DNA of 64,000 nucleotides from Cohaesibacter marisflavi (GTDB taxonomy: Bacteria > Pseudomonadota > Alphaproteobacteria > Rhizobiales > Cohaesibacteraceae), in contig NZ_FOVR01000014.1 of NCBI RefSeq assembly GCF_900115225.1, positions 62,001-126,000 of the forward strand, written 5' to 3'. Both the position numbers and the translations under genes were made by a program. This document shows positions 46,601-54,648 of this stretch, piece after piece. A model generated the notes under the pieces. That model was not told the origin of the DNA, did no database searches, and saw only the letters and a list, made by a program, of their open reading frames with translations. Position 1 is the first letter of the stretch. Each line of letters begins with the position of its first letter.

Positions 46601-47928
46601 GTCTGGTTGCTGGCCGTTAGCACCAGAAGTGCGCCTGTTTCATCGCGCGCAAGAGAGGTCACCTTCTCTCCGGCAATCGACCAGAAGGTCATCTCGCCCG
46701 ATCTTTCAAGCAGGCCTACCTTGCCAGTAGCAGCAAAATAGATGCCATTCACAGAGGGCACTTCCAGATAGGTCGACACGGCTTCATCAAGCAACTGTTG
46801 CCAGTTCCGCCCCACCCGGTCATAGCGATAGATGCCCGCTTCTCCCAGCATGAGAATGCTTTTGCCATCTTCAGCCACCAGCGCCCGCGAAAGCCGGGCC
46901 TGCGACAGCGCCGGATAGAGCTGCGTTTCCCCGAACAAACGCTGCAAATCCCCGCTGGCTTCATAGCGATAGAGCGACAGACAGGCACCGCCCTCACATG
47001 GATTGCTCGCAAGGATCAGCGCATCCTTGTCAAAGACGGTCATATCGAGAATGGTTCCGAGCCCGTCACTTACAAGACCGGAAGAGACCAGCTGCCCATC
47101 AGCTCCCAAGGACAGGGCCATAAGCCCTTTTTGCGTGCCTAGCAGGAAATCGCCTCCAAAGGCGACCATATGATCAGGCGCTTGGAGCGTCTCATCCCCC
47201 AATATCGCCTGTTGGTCAGCATGGGAGATGGGCACCCAGATACGCCGCACAAGATCAAACAGCCCCAAACCATCGGCCTTTGTGGCCAGCAGCAGCCAGC
47301 GCTTGTCTGCAGAAACCGCCGCATCCACCAGATCATCCTGCTGGACGGCGTCGCCAGATGCGCCGGTAAACCGTGTGTCCGGCAGCACCGTCCGCCAGCC
47401 GGTCTTGTCGCGTACCACCAGCCCACCATCAGCGGAATAGGCAAACAGGCCCGCCTCGTCGGCACAATGGGAAAGCGCCTCTTTGGTCTGGGTCGGGCAG
47501 GCCGAAGACATATCAACAAACGTGCTCTCGATCCCTTCTACGCCCTCAAGGCCTTCCTCTTCGGCCCAGACGCCCGTACTCAGATTGACGCTATGCAATA
47601 GCCCCTTTTCTCTTAACAGCGACAGCCGGTTGTCGCCTTGCTGATAGGAGGCAGCAACAAAAGCACCGGCGCTCTGCGCCCCTTCATCGCGCACATTGCT
47701 CGCCAGCCGATCATCGGCAAGTGGCTGGATCGGATCAGGATCGAACCAGCCAAAGCGCATATGACCGTTGGCAAGCAAGACCCCGAAGGCCACCAGGCAA
47801 ACAAGGAAAAGCCCATAGAGAGACAGCAAAATCGCATCCATCCGCCGACGCAACGGCACAAGACGCTCAATCGCCCGCCTCTTGGCCTCAATCCTTTGCA
47901 AGGTCCGACTTCGCCACTGGGAAAACAT
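40690..47928 (-). CDS. Giant membrane-anchored protein with propeller-like repeats (2412 aa)
   Basis: A single uninterrupted frame of 2412 residues. A basic N-terminus (about 1-30) and one membrane helix (about 31-53) predict a cytoplasmic start and some 2350 periplasmic residues. The rest is beta-rich with recurring Trp/Tyr motifs: GIYRYDRVGRNW (about 364), GIWRYEGIRRQW (about 956), GVWIYQTG..RWRR (about 1267) and LWRWDGNG (about 1828), each followed by strand-turn segments. This suggests several beta-propellers in series, but exact blades cannot be assigned by eye. There are few cysteines and no enzyme motif I recognise. GGGAGGGG precedes the ATG; one base separates it from the upstream stop. 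Confidence 0.75.
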   Translation of the reverse strand: MFSQWRSRTLQRIEAKRRAIERLVPLRRRMDAILLSLYGLFLVCLVAFGVLLANGHMRFGWFDPDPIQPLADDRLASNVRDEGAQSAGAFVAASYQQGDNRLSLLREKGLLHSVNLSTGVWAEEEGLEGVEGIESTFVDMSSACPTQTKEALSHCADEAGLFAYSADGGLVVRDKTGWRTVLPDTRFTGASGDAVQQDDLVDAAVSADKRWLLLATKADGLGLFDLVRRIWVPISHADQQAILGDETLQAPDHMVAFGGDFLLGTQKGLMALSLGADGQLVSSGLVSDGLGTILDMTVFDKDALILASNPCEGGACLSLYRYEASGDLQRLFGETQLYPALSQARLSRALVAEDGKSILMLGEAGIYRYDRVGRNWQQLLDEAVSTYLEVPSVNGIYFAATGKVGLLERSGEMTFWSIAGEKVTSLARDETGALLVLTASNQTWRIADDAVAMINDGVAAREPLANMKRAVSAFDRLVMIGNSYLVLHDIKTRSYRSIPRARLSPGLLFGADTQLYGGKDVLWGLAGDELEAWRLTGSDAEPSLERLAHSWLTSKPRAIHRDGDALLFVDAEGRPFRAKAVGHSIQLTALLGEADDERGPVRDVINEGDLTYLARDRRVSVYSLAERGFIDTLSMPISEDIREIARVDDALYFLGSNGSIVEEGRGRRLTGSDKPFSFPSARISDAMSNGTALFFASGNGVTTYSSAERSITQSLRVDASGPLRFAGLAGSVPIVYDGRNAWFGNESLSIDGARVLSASKVGADIASVQYDGEVTFLARHTIKDGGLAKPSCYYRNPGPAGDNIIDVAAVPDVGVVSLVGGALWLRDQAHRRFAGFTLSASSLPRNARISVIDDYLVVHNEQDAWIVPLARLRISDSCSRLNEDLTNETTRLSADQLAVSKSDNLVGLLYTDGEYRIWKDGTLSVQIPAVEGPQPAPQSFQSVSQMGNALYFADDQGIWRYEGIRRQWARAVLPTIEGSRTSVDVWAQEDGLVVTETYQDGRALGAVADPELTSIPLMPLDQWSMDALPIAPEAIKDVVRLSNGNWLYLTAQAAVIAEAPDRPNARVSSPIALPFAQGARSVSEQNGQIVIADGEEGSLPVSLLIIAPETAFGQEGRAPVHLAYQPERGERVTVLADHQLLRQSADGAVSLCYWGGGQTGLTSCTPLEASSGDADAITLREQEGQIVVSAGAREIERFDGQLSMMKAPAAATASVRWDREKAVFSFLDVDGTRFSLPASEAMPDGRFAFAAPGRAVMLDAERYMVANRYGVWIYQTGAEPTVRWRRMTLPDNIRAVGKGRIYFTDGRSVGPEDSYPVEANGTYEVSLGALQVKAEVGGGITSAHWSDGLQIYNAFSDSGFFFDVKRDVAFADGEAWFLTPVGLVSAHDLGRTMPLPSGQSILLTSVGDRLFALEGRNQWLVLDVMGWQRADNPFADRQIAYDQDLIWLYQNGRLITRSTTRTMSAERRLGLRFESDILFDAAYSPQGLVVRLGDGVRQYSGFDGLSASVDASAELPSGLRLAVQPMRDGERQVVAINRRGAVSRRWNGQAFERVAYEDNPDIERIATSLDWLRVRFVAGKPSVELKTEIAGFEDGWTPVAWDQGEPMPMDRFLSLYGRDGVLYAGSPVGLQILKVDRGRISSQRFVELGRGSAARNGREAVVHIGAYRNGRAPIYALGSEQCLAIDEGSVLPCGRGADFSVEDLGGNDFWHWERQQGRILLRYSDGDGQPLGAPSVLSSSGRFPHDQLDDIIRCNGNLAQSWHGNFTALDEAFGLAPAGPATSEGKGKRGRSFRFLEDGAVTLFCQSETVAPSVSEPQGLPEGLYIEAGNLWRWDGNGLVAANEFSEAFEAHEDDHIAYQAGQMRVRNGDGGVSFDYRDGNQWKRLAFAGGRLAIDERQGLVSAEGQIWAYSPEGFSSVVAEGGAIDPDHFALYALTGKEDQAACRFDRAQTANDGSSLLSLGGEGDDGPVTLLRCQDGRLWQGRLARSEAGEPFALRQDQADPFETRRIVGDEETGVWLIGRTAGREGMLQFRWHGEENSLSAGRFALDAIRQIAKIEPKHIDLMTGLGWVRQPVGQWETENGARAANEAGLAASIRAFGADADVDRVLDRGRAAVRSLCLEDGDGRFYRWRTNGQLDQVEACDALLADDGDFAYRRGEGDGDDAIRISAASLNGSKMTRRLVGGRFSDLVARGHAVLSHFEGAPVIAIGSEKRVNLFDPDTLAWKGAWALTRDPQTLYLDEAGDIGAVFDNGRSDLRGQAASFCAGFDGLRARLGSQMVGKLREFEVMGGRGYVDFVSDNGSSQVLAFDCEDADNVVAGDIAELEDRTRYLSNFELWGRPAAMLLLVARPDQVLEARVGDKQVSVATLASRPLFLRRIGERFVILDSSEIYAADLDALLSVTIEQGARHE

Positions 47929-47929
47929 C

Positions 47930-49228
47930 TTATACCCCTCCCGCAGCCAACCGGCTGCCCGTCAGAGGGTGATAAACAGGACGCTCATCAGGCCAAAGCG
48001 CCAGATCGTCAGCAGAAAGGGAAGTCTGATGGCTCCTCTGGTGCAGCAACCGAATGGTCGCCAGCCGCGAGCGACCAATCCACCAGGCCAATGCATCCGC
48101 ATCCTGCTGATAGTCGCCAGAGAGACGCAAGGCGTTATAGGCCCGCTCGATGCTCGAAAGCGCAGTGAGGGAAGCCAAGGCCCAATTCCGGTCAGCAACT
48201 GCCAAAAAGGCAAAGGTACAAGGGGCCAGAAATTCGGGAATGCGTCCGCTCGCTGGTGGCACCCGCCGCATCTGTTCGATCTGGGCACTGGCTGAAGCGG
48301 AGAGTTGATCAAACCCCGCAAGAGCCTGCCAGAGCGCATATTGACAGCTCGATAGAGGACGAGCCGCAACAAAGGCGTCAAGCAGCGCGAATTTCTGTCT
48401 TTCTTCCGGACCGAGTGCCTTCATCAGATCGGCGAGATAATCCGCAACGGCCACATCCTGATCTGTGTCGATGTGACTGAGAAAGGCCAGATCGAAAAAG
48501 GCTTCCAGCCACCGCGCCTCGGCTTCACCAAGGTTCCCCTCACCCGCATTGACCTCTTTTGCCGGAAACAAGGCACGCGCCCGCATCAGGCGATCTGCCC
48601 GGCGCAGCCATGCCACATCCACCTGCCGCCCCGCGAGCACAGCCGCTTCCATCTGTTCAAACTGATGATCAAGAGAATGCCTGATGACAAGCTCCATATA
48701 GTCAAAGCGCAATCCCGGCTTCTGGCTCCAATGAGCGACTGTCTGCAGCAGCCCGGCAGACGGTTCAGCCTTGCCAGCAAGACGTAAGCGCAGCAAGCCG
48801 CTCAAGAACAAAATGATCAATCGATGCAGAGGACGGCTAGGGTCCTTGCCGCTCGTCCACATGCCGACCCCGAGCCCGACAAGCGCCCCCAACGGCACCC
48901 ACAGGATGAGGCTCCATGGGAACCACGCCGTCCAGAGCCGCCCTTTCAGCGGCAGCCAGACATCATCATGAAAACGGTAAATGCTGTCAAAAGGCGCAAC
49001 ATCCGGCCAAAGCTTCAACAGGGTAGCGGCACCGAACAGGCAGAGCGCAAACAGCACGCCACCAACCCAAAAGAGCCGCTTGGAATGCACGCGCATATAG
49101 GGGCTTTGCGCCCCGTCTTGCAACAGCGGCGACAAGGAAGCTGAGCGGCGTTCATCAAAAGGAGGCAAGATTTTATCATCATGCCTTCCAATCAACTGGC
49201 GCAGACGCTGCACAAGAGAGGAGATCAT
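47930..49228 (-). CDS. Unknown two-helix membrane protein with helical cytoplasmic domain (432 aa)
   Basis: Two hydrophobic helices (about 51-73 and 104-127) enclose a short Trp-rich loop, followed by about 300 mostly helical residues (EARWLEAFFDLAFLSHIDTDQDVAVADYLADLMKAL) that should lie in the cytoplasm. No family recognised. It is encoded between the small membrane protein and the giant propeller protein, so it may anchor or couple the giant protein to cytoplasmic partners. Overlaps the upstream gene by 4 bases. Confidence 0.7.
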   Translation of the reverse strand: MISSLVQRLRQLIGRHDDKILPPFDERRSASLSPLLQDGAQSPYMRVHSKRLFWVGGVLFALCLFGAATLLKLWPDVAPFDSIYRFHDDVWLPLKGRLWTAWFPWSLILWVPLGALVGLGVGMWTSGKDPSRPLHRLIILFLSGLLRLRLAGKAEPSAGLLQTVAHWSQKPGLRFDYMELVIRHSLDHQFEQMEAAVLAGRQVDVAWLRRADRLMRARALFPAKEVNAGEGNLGEAEARWLEAFFDLAFLSHIDTDQDVAVADYLADLMKALGPEERQKFALLDAFVAARPLSSCQYALWQALAGFDQLSASASAQIEQMRRVPPASGRIPEFLAPCTFAFLAVADRNWALASLTALSSIERAYNALRLSGDYQQDADALAWWIGRSRLATIRLLHQRSHQTSLSADDLALWPDERPVYHPLTGSRLAAGGV

Positions 49229-49719
49229 CCCAGCCCTCCCCGAAAGAGAAGAGAGGCTGACTGCGCACCCGCTCGATCAGAGAAGGATGCCAGAAGGGTT
49301 CGCACGAAATCGATCACATCAGAGGAATAAGCCATGACCCCGTAAAAGAGAGCGCAGATAGCAAAGAGCATGATGAACGCCCACTTGTAGCGAGACCAAA
49401 ACAGACGCAGATGCAGCAGCGTGTAGAAAATCCGCTTGCCAAGCCGCGCCCATCCATAGCGCAGTTTGCTCAATCGCAGCGCCCATTTCTGCCGCCGGAA
49501 GCGCTTTCGCACCTCCCTTGTTTGCCCCGCTCGCTGGGCGAGAAACCCTTTGATATCACCTTTACCCGTTTTGGATGCGGCCTTGATGCGAGCAATGGTC
49601 TTGCGTGACCGCATGATATTGTCCGGAATCTCGGCCAGCCCCTGCTCGAAGGAGTGATCGAACGGCTCCAGCAGCTTCTTATAGTCACCAAGGGATCGAG
49701 GTGCGGAAGGCTCAGTCAT
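49225..49719 (-). CDS. Small single-pass membrane protein of unknown function (164 aa)
   Basis: A very basic region (about 35-100, rich in Arg and Lys) precedes one membrane helix (about 112-134, WAFIMLFAICALFYGVMAY) and a short tail. ATG at 49719 with CAGGAG upstream is preferred to a TTG at 49728. Overlaps both neighbours. No family recognised; a membrane adaptor is the simplest guess. Confidence 0.65.
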   Translation of the reverse strand: MTEPSAPRSLGDYKKLLEPFDHSFEQGLAEIPDNIMRSRKTIARIKAASKTGKGDIKGFLAQRAGQTREVRKRFRRQKWALRLSKLRYGWARLGKRIFYTLLHLRLFWSRYKWAFIMLFAICALFYGVMAYSSDVIDFVRTLLASFSDRAGAQSASLLFRGGLG

Positions 49720-51907
49720 CAGGCTCAAGCTCCTGCCGCAGATCGTCGATCATATCGTGGATTGCCGCGATATTGCGCTTTGCCGTTTGCATGAAGGCGT
49801 CAGAATTCTGATGCTCTGTCCAGATGGCATCCTGAATGCTCCGCCTTGCTTGTTCCAGCTCGGAGAATTTCTCCGGTACCTTCTTGACCATATCTTCATA
49901 AGAGGCCGCATTGCGAATGCTCTCGCCAACCAGCGTCTCAAGCGCCACTGAGCGATCACTGAGATCTTCCATGAGGCCCGTAATCTTGGACAGATAGGCC
50001 CTTAGCGCATTGACCTCCTCAGCCATGGCCCCAAGCAGCTGTTCGCTCTGGGCCGCCAGTTGTCTGTCCACGGTGGCGATGTCGGCATCCAACCGGGCGG
50101 ACAGATCCGCGTTGGCCGCCTCCAGCCTGTGCAACCGCTCCTGCCGCCAGCTCTGTTCGGTCACCTCGGAAGCGAAACTCTCTGCGTCGACATAGTGCCC
50201 GATCTGCAAAGCATCATTGAGGAACGGAATGACCCGCCGGATAGGCTGGAATGCGCCACCATCAAGGATCTCGATGCGCATGGCACCGTGCTCAGTTTCC
50301 CCGAAGCAATAGATCGGGCTCTCGAAGGCTTTCGTTTCTTCCAGCGTCTGCTGATCAAACAGGCCACCAAAGCCCTGCTTGAGATAAGCATCAATGTCGC
50401 TTTGCGTGGCGCGGAAGTTTGGCACCACCACATGCGCCGGTGGCGTAAAAACAAGGCTCCTTGCCTTTTGCGACACGGCAAACTGGGCGAACATCGGATC
50501 AACCCGATGGCTTATGGTGCCCGATTTGAGACGACTTTCCCAAAGCGCAACCGGATAGGCCGGCTCCACGCCCACATCGCGCAACCGATAGAGCAGGAAA
50601 TGCACCCCGCGCACGTCGTTCTGGCTGCCACGGAAGGCATAACGCAAATGCCCTGAATCGATGATCTCCAAGCTAAACCGCCTGAGATAATCAATAAAGG
50701 CGCTGAGGCCATCAGCGGGAAAGCGCAGCAGGCGCCAGTCTCCCGCCCCTTCACCCAGAATAAGATCCCGCCGGATAGACAGTTCATCAATCTGCTGATC
50801 AATTTCCAACAAGAGGTCCGAGCTGTCCTGATAGTTGGGCAACCTCTGAAGACTAAGACGATGCCCCAATGTGCTGGCATGCTCTTCCAGCAGAGAGCGC
50901 AAATGCGCCGTTGCATCATCAAGATGGGTGAGCTTGACAAACTCAATGCGCACCGGGCCGCGCGCTACGCCATCCCTCTCCTGAACAACGGCAAGAGGAT
51001 CGGACATAGTGGCTTGAGCGGAGGATAGAATATCCAGCTTCGGCAAGCCGACCTCAAGGGCATCCAGAGAGGCAAAGCCACTGTCATCACGCATCCAGTC
51101 AAGAGCAAGCCCGACGGGCGTCTGGCTTTGCAGATAGCGTGCAACACTGGCCACGATCATGCTGGCGGCCTTGCGCAGCCTTTCTTCCAACAGAACCGTC
51201 GGCTTGAGCAGCAACAGATTGCCTTCTGCGAGCGTATAGGCCAGACGGACATCGACATTGCTCTCGAACAGTTCCTGATGCCTTGCAACGATATCCTGCG
51301 CACCGCCCCAATCCGGGCTGATGCCGATTTTCGCAATCGCCAGATGCCCGTCAATCTCCCCGGCACTTTCCGGCACAGCTCTTTCCACACCAAGGCAGGA
51401 GAGCGTCATGCCATTGGCCCGCCATTCGATGCGCGCAAAGGCCTTGGCAACCGAGGTGAATTCCCCGACGACACCGAGCACATAGGCGGTTTCTTCCTCA
51501 GGGGCAGCCAGTTCCGTGGTGCTGGCATCGGTCTGAATAAGAAAGCTGCTTTGGCTGGCTGCGATCGCCATGCCGATCAAACCGGCATAGTGTTGCGCAA
51601 TATCGCCAGTGGATCGCTCTTCAAGCGCCACATTGGAAAGGTCATCAGGCAACCGCCCGCCCCTCTGCGCGATATAGGGGTGACGATTATAGCTCTGATA
51701 GAGCATCCCCTCCCAACGCGGATCTTCTTCAGCCCCAACGCTTCGATGATCAGACCGAAAGGCAAGTGTGATCGAGCCATCGCGCTCGGCGCTGATGTCA
51801 AACCGGTCCACCATGGCGGTTCCGGTCTTTCCAAACAGATGGGCCAATATGTCCAGCGCCACAGGAGCCGGAAGCCGCGGCAAGGTATAGATTGCAGTTT
51901 CAGCCAT
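49712..51907 (-). CDS. Unknown large protein with C-terminal coiled coil (731 aa)
   Basis: No signal peptide or membrane segment. Residues about 1-560 are mixed alpha/beta with no motif I know; residues about 560-731 are long heptad-rich helices (RQERLHRLEAANADLSARLDADIATVDRQ and RSIQDAIWTEHQNSDAFMQTAKRNIAAIHDMIDDL) that predict a coiled coil. ATG at 51907 overlaps the upstream stop by 8 bases. Together with the preceding 541-residue protein and RavA-like ATPase it is a candidate partner of the ATPase. Confidence 0.7.
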   Translation of the reverse strand: MAETAIYTLPRLPAPVALDILAHLFGKTGTAMVDRFDISAERDGSITLAFRSDHRSVGAEEDPRWEGMLYQSYNRHPYIAQRGGRLPDDLSNVALEERSTGDIAQHYAGLIGMAIAASQSSFLIQTDASTTELAAPEEETAYVLGVVGEFTSVAKAFARIEWRANGMTLSCLGVERAVPESAGEIDGHLAIAKIGISPDWGGAQDIVARHQELFESNVDVRLAYTLAEGNLLLLKPTVLLEERLRKAASMIVASVARYLQSQTPVGLALDWMRDDSGFASLDALEVGLPKLDILSSAQATMSDPLAVVQERDGVARGPVRIEFVKLTHLDDATAHLRSLLEEHASTLGHRLSLQRLPNYQDSSDLLLEIDQQIDELSIRRDLILGEGAGDWRLLRFPADGLSAFIDYLRRFSLEIIDSGHLRYAFRGSQNDVRGVHFLLYRLRDVGVEPAYPVALWESRLKSGTISHRVDPMFAQFAVSQKARSLVFTPPAHVVVPNFRATQSDIDAYLKQGFGGLFDQQTLEETKAFESPIYCFGETEHGAMRIEILDGGAFQPIRRVIPFLNDALQIGHYVDAESFASEVTEQSWRQERLHRLEAANADLSARLDADIATVDRQLAAQSEQLLGAMAEEVNALRAYLSKITGLMEDLSDRSVALETLVGESIRNAASYEDMVKKVPEKFSELEQARRSIQDAIWTEHQNSDAFMQTAKRNIAAIHDMIDDLRQELEPDD

Positions 51908-53525
51908 GCACCTGCTCCCAATAAAATTGAAAGATCGCCACGACCAGATCAGCGGCCAGCTTGTTAAGGGCATCCATGCCAATCGGCTGCCCTTCATCTC
52001 CCGGAATGGAAAGAGAAAGAGGTGCCTTCTGGCCATCTTCGAGCTGGAAAATCGCCCCACCGCGCAATTGGGCAGGGCACCCGATGGTCAGGTTGAAGGT
52101 TTCCAGTGCTGCCTGCCGTCGCCCTTGCAAAAGGGGAGCATTGGCCACATGGGCGCGCCGGATAACCACCATCAGAGCGGCACTGAAATCAGGCAGCATA
52201 TCGCTATCCAGATCGCTGGCTTCAGGCAATAGCGCATCCAGAATGTCGTAGAGTTGCAAATCCTGCGATCCAAGCGCTTGGCGCCGCGCGGCCTCCCCTG
52301 TCTGGTGCCCTTCAACCCCGGGCATCATCGAGAGGAAGCCCGGCAGCCAGCCCGCATCGCAAAAAAAGCGATGCAGCTGCGCGCGGTTCGCCGTCAGCGG
52401 ATTGAGCCCTTGCAAGTGGGAATAGTCCCCCACCCGCATGCGAGAAGAAACAAGGCCCATCTGTCCGTGCCATTGCCCGAAGCGGATTTCGCTTTGCAGC
52501 AGCTCACTCTGGTAAAAGACGATCCCCATGCGGAACACCGCCTCCAGCCAACAAGCCTTGGCCAGCGCTATCACCGGATCACTTCCGTCATCAATACTGG
52601 CTCCGATCAGCACAACCTGTTTCTTCTGATCCAGTGGCGGAGGACGGTGACGCGCAAAGAAGGAGGAATTAAGCAGCTTGTCCGCCAGGAGCGGTGGCGG
52701 CAAAACCATCTCCGAGAGCAGCATATCCTCGATATCCTCAACCCGCGAACTGGTGTGAATGCCCACCACCCCTCCCTGCTTGGGGTGGGCCAGATGCGCA
52801 TTCTGCTCATCGGTCAAATCGAAGCTGTCACGCCCGGGATCAAATTTCAGCTTGGGTCTGGGGTCCAGACCATAGATCAACCTGAGCAAGACATCATCAT
52901 AGACGACACTTGAATAGGCAGCCCCGGACACCACGCCGCTACCATGGCGCACGCGCTGCAATTCGCCCCAAAGCTGATGTGCGGCCCGCTCCCAGAAAAG
53001 ATGCCATTTATCCGCTTTGTCCGCAGCTTGATCCTCACCAGAAGCACCATCTACCAGAGGCATATCAGGATCACAGACCGTTTGAAACAGCTCGGAAAAA
53101 CGCGCGCAAAAGGCCTGATAGTCCACCTCGGATACAGGCTCAAGCTCGGCATCAAGACTGAAGAGATAAGTCTCCTCCATCTCCTCCATGATCATCGCGC
53201 CAAGGGGCAAAAGACAGACATCATAAAACAGCGCCCGCGAGACATGATCGAACTGGCGCGGATCCTGTTTCATGCTGCGGGTCGCATCCATGGCATCCAG
53301 AAGCCGCCGATAGACCGCAAGCCGCACCGGATTGGATACTTCCGGATGATGGGTTGAAAAGCCCTGTGCCACATCCCCGGCAAAGTGCGGCGGCACACCG
53401 ATATGCCGGTCATGAAACAGGCGGATAACTGCGCGTGTTTGTGCCAGCAGCGCAGGATCATCTTGCCCCGTGCCAGCATGAAGAAAATGCTCTGACTGTA
53501 CCGCCCCAACCAGATGAACCTGCAT
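51900..53525 (-). CDS. Unknown protein encoded next to the RavA-like MoxR ATPase (541 aa)
   Basis: A soluble 541-residue protein that is rich in aromatic and acidic residues. A Rossmann-like stretch (KKQVVLIGASIDDGSDPVIALAKACWLEAVFRMG, about 320-352) could be a degenerate VWA or similar fold without the DxSxS site. No family recognised. Its start overlaps the ATPase stop by one base; ATPase-partner pairs of this kind are typical of MoxR systems (RavA with ViaA, CbbQ with CbbO), so it may be the ATPase's client or adaptor. Confidence 0.65.
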   Translation of the reverse strand: MQVHLVGAVQSEHFLHAGTGQDDPALLAQTRAVIRLFHDRHIGVPPHFAGDVAQGFSTHHPEVSNPVRLAVYRRLLDAMDATRSMKQDPRQFDHVSRALFYDVCLLPLGAMIMEEMEETYLFSLDAELEPVSEVDYQAFCARFSELFQTVCDPDMPLVDGASGEDQAADKADKWHLFWERAAHQLWGELQRVRHGSGVVSGAAYSSVVYDDVLLRLIYGLDPRPKLKFDPGRDSFDLTDEQNAHLAHPKQGGVVGIHTSSRVEDIEDMLLSEMVLPPPLLADKLLNSSFFARHRPPPLDQKKQVVLIGASIDDGSDPVIALAKACWLEAVFRMGIVFYQSELLQSEIRFGQWHGQMGLVSSRMRVGDYSHLQGLNPLTANRAQLHRFFCDAGWLPGFLSMMPGVEGHQTGEAARRQALGSQDLQLYDILDALLPEASDLDSDMLPDFSAALMVVIRRAHVANAPLLQGRRQAALETFNLTIGCPAQLRGGAIFQLEDGQKAPLSLSIPGDEGQPIGMDALNKLAADLVVAIFQFYWEQVHG

Positions 53526-54616
53526 TACAATTGGCCCTTGACCAGCAGCGATTGGAGATCATTTTCCTGAAATGGATCGGGCAACCGATCGAGCCCATGC
53601 CGGGCCAGCAGCATCAATTCCTGCTCGATATCCATCACTGGCTGCGCCGATCCCTGCTCGGCAGCCCGCATCAGGGCATTGACCAAAAAGATCCTTGAAA
53701 AGCGCACCATGCGCCGGTTGGACAGCTGCGAAAGGCGCCGTCCGCGGGCATAGTCGGCCACACAGGTAAGGCGCACCAGCATGTCATTGACCTGCTCGTC
53801 CTGTAGATCGACCAAAAGCGCACCTGATTGGCTCATCGCCCTGAGGTCAGCACGAAAATGACTGGCCCTTTCAAGAAGCTGCGGGAAGGTTCGACCCAGA
53901 TCCTTCGCGTGGCTCTCCTGCCAGCCGGTCTGCATCAAAGCGCCAATGGCATGAGGCTCGGAAGGCACATTGTCCACCCAGCTGCGCAGCAGGAAGCGGT
54001 CATAAATCGCCAGCAGCTCGGGCCGCTTGGGCGGAAAGTTGGTCGCGCCGAACAGGCAGGAAAGCTTAACCTCATAAGACTTGCCCCGATCATGGAATTT
54101 GCGTTCGTTGATGAAGGTGAGCAGCGAATTGAGGATCGCGCTCGAAGCATTGAAGACCTCATCCAGAAAGATGATCTCCGCATGCTGCATCATGCCTTCA
54201 TGCAACCGCTCAAGCCCCACGCTGCGCCCATGCGCGTCGAACAGTTTGCCGATATCGAAAAAGCCGAACAATTCCCCCGGTTCGGTGAAGGGAGTTAGAA
54301 GATATTCAAAATAGCGCGGTTCCTGCTGGAATTCCCGCAAGACGCCATCATAGGCTCGGTCGTCCGAGCCGGAGAATTCATCGTCCCCCAGCAGCCCGCA
54401 AATGTGAGCAAAGGCCCGAATGAGCCGCGATTTTGCCGTGCCCGGAGGCCCGATCAAAAGCATGGATTCTCCCGACGCGACGGCCAGCATCTGACAATGG
54501 ATCTGATCGGACAGACCGTAGAAGCGATCGTTGAGTGTTTTCTTGATGGTGACCAGATCTGAAAACAGATCACTATGGCGCTCCAGCAATTCGGCCATGA
54601 CTTTTTGCGAAAACAT
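53525..54616 (-). CDS. MoxR-family AAA+ ATPase, RavA-like
   Basis: A 363-residue AAA+ ATPase. Walker A GPPGTAKSR (residues 56-64), a Walker B IIFLDEVFNAS (about 147-157) and sensor segment LFGATNFPPKRPEL are clear. The LTPFTEPGELFGFFDI insertion after Walker A resembles the RavA/YehL branch and differs from the second ATPase of this operon. Cytoplasmic. ATG at 54616 has GGAGTGAG upstream; a TTG at 54619 is possible. Expected role is chaperone-like remodelling of an adjacent partner. Confidence 0.92.
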   Translation of the reverse strand: MFSQKVMAELLERHSDLFSDLVTIKKTLNDRFYGLSDQIHCQMLAVASGESMLLIGPPGTAKSRLIRAFAHICGLLGDDEFSGSDDRAYDGVLREFQQEPRYFEYLLTPFTEPGELFGFFDIGKLFDAHGRSVGLERLHEGMMQHAEIIFLDEVFNASSAILNSLLTFINERKFHDRGKSYEVKLSCLFGATNFPPKRPELLAIYDRFLLRSWVDNVPSEPHAIGALMQTGWQESHAKDLGRTFPQLLERASHFRADLRAMSQSGALLVDLQDEQVNDMLVRLTCVADYARGRRLSQLSNRRMVRFSRIFLVNALMRAAEQGSAQPVMDIEQELMLLARHGLDRLPDPFQENDLQSLLVKGQL

Positions 54617-54648
54617 CAACTCACTCCATAAAACCGCATTGCCATCGC

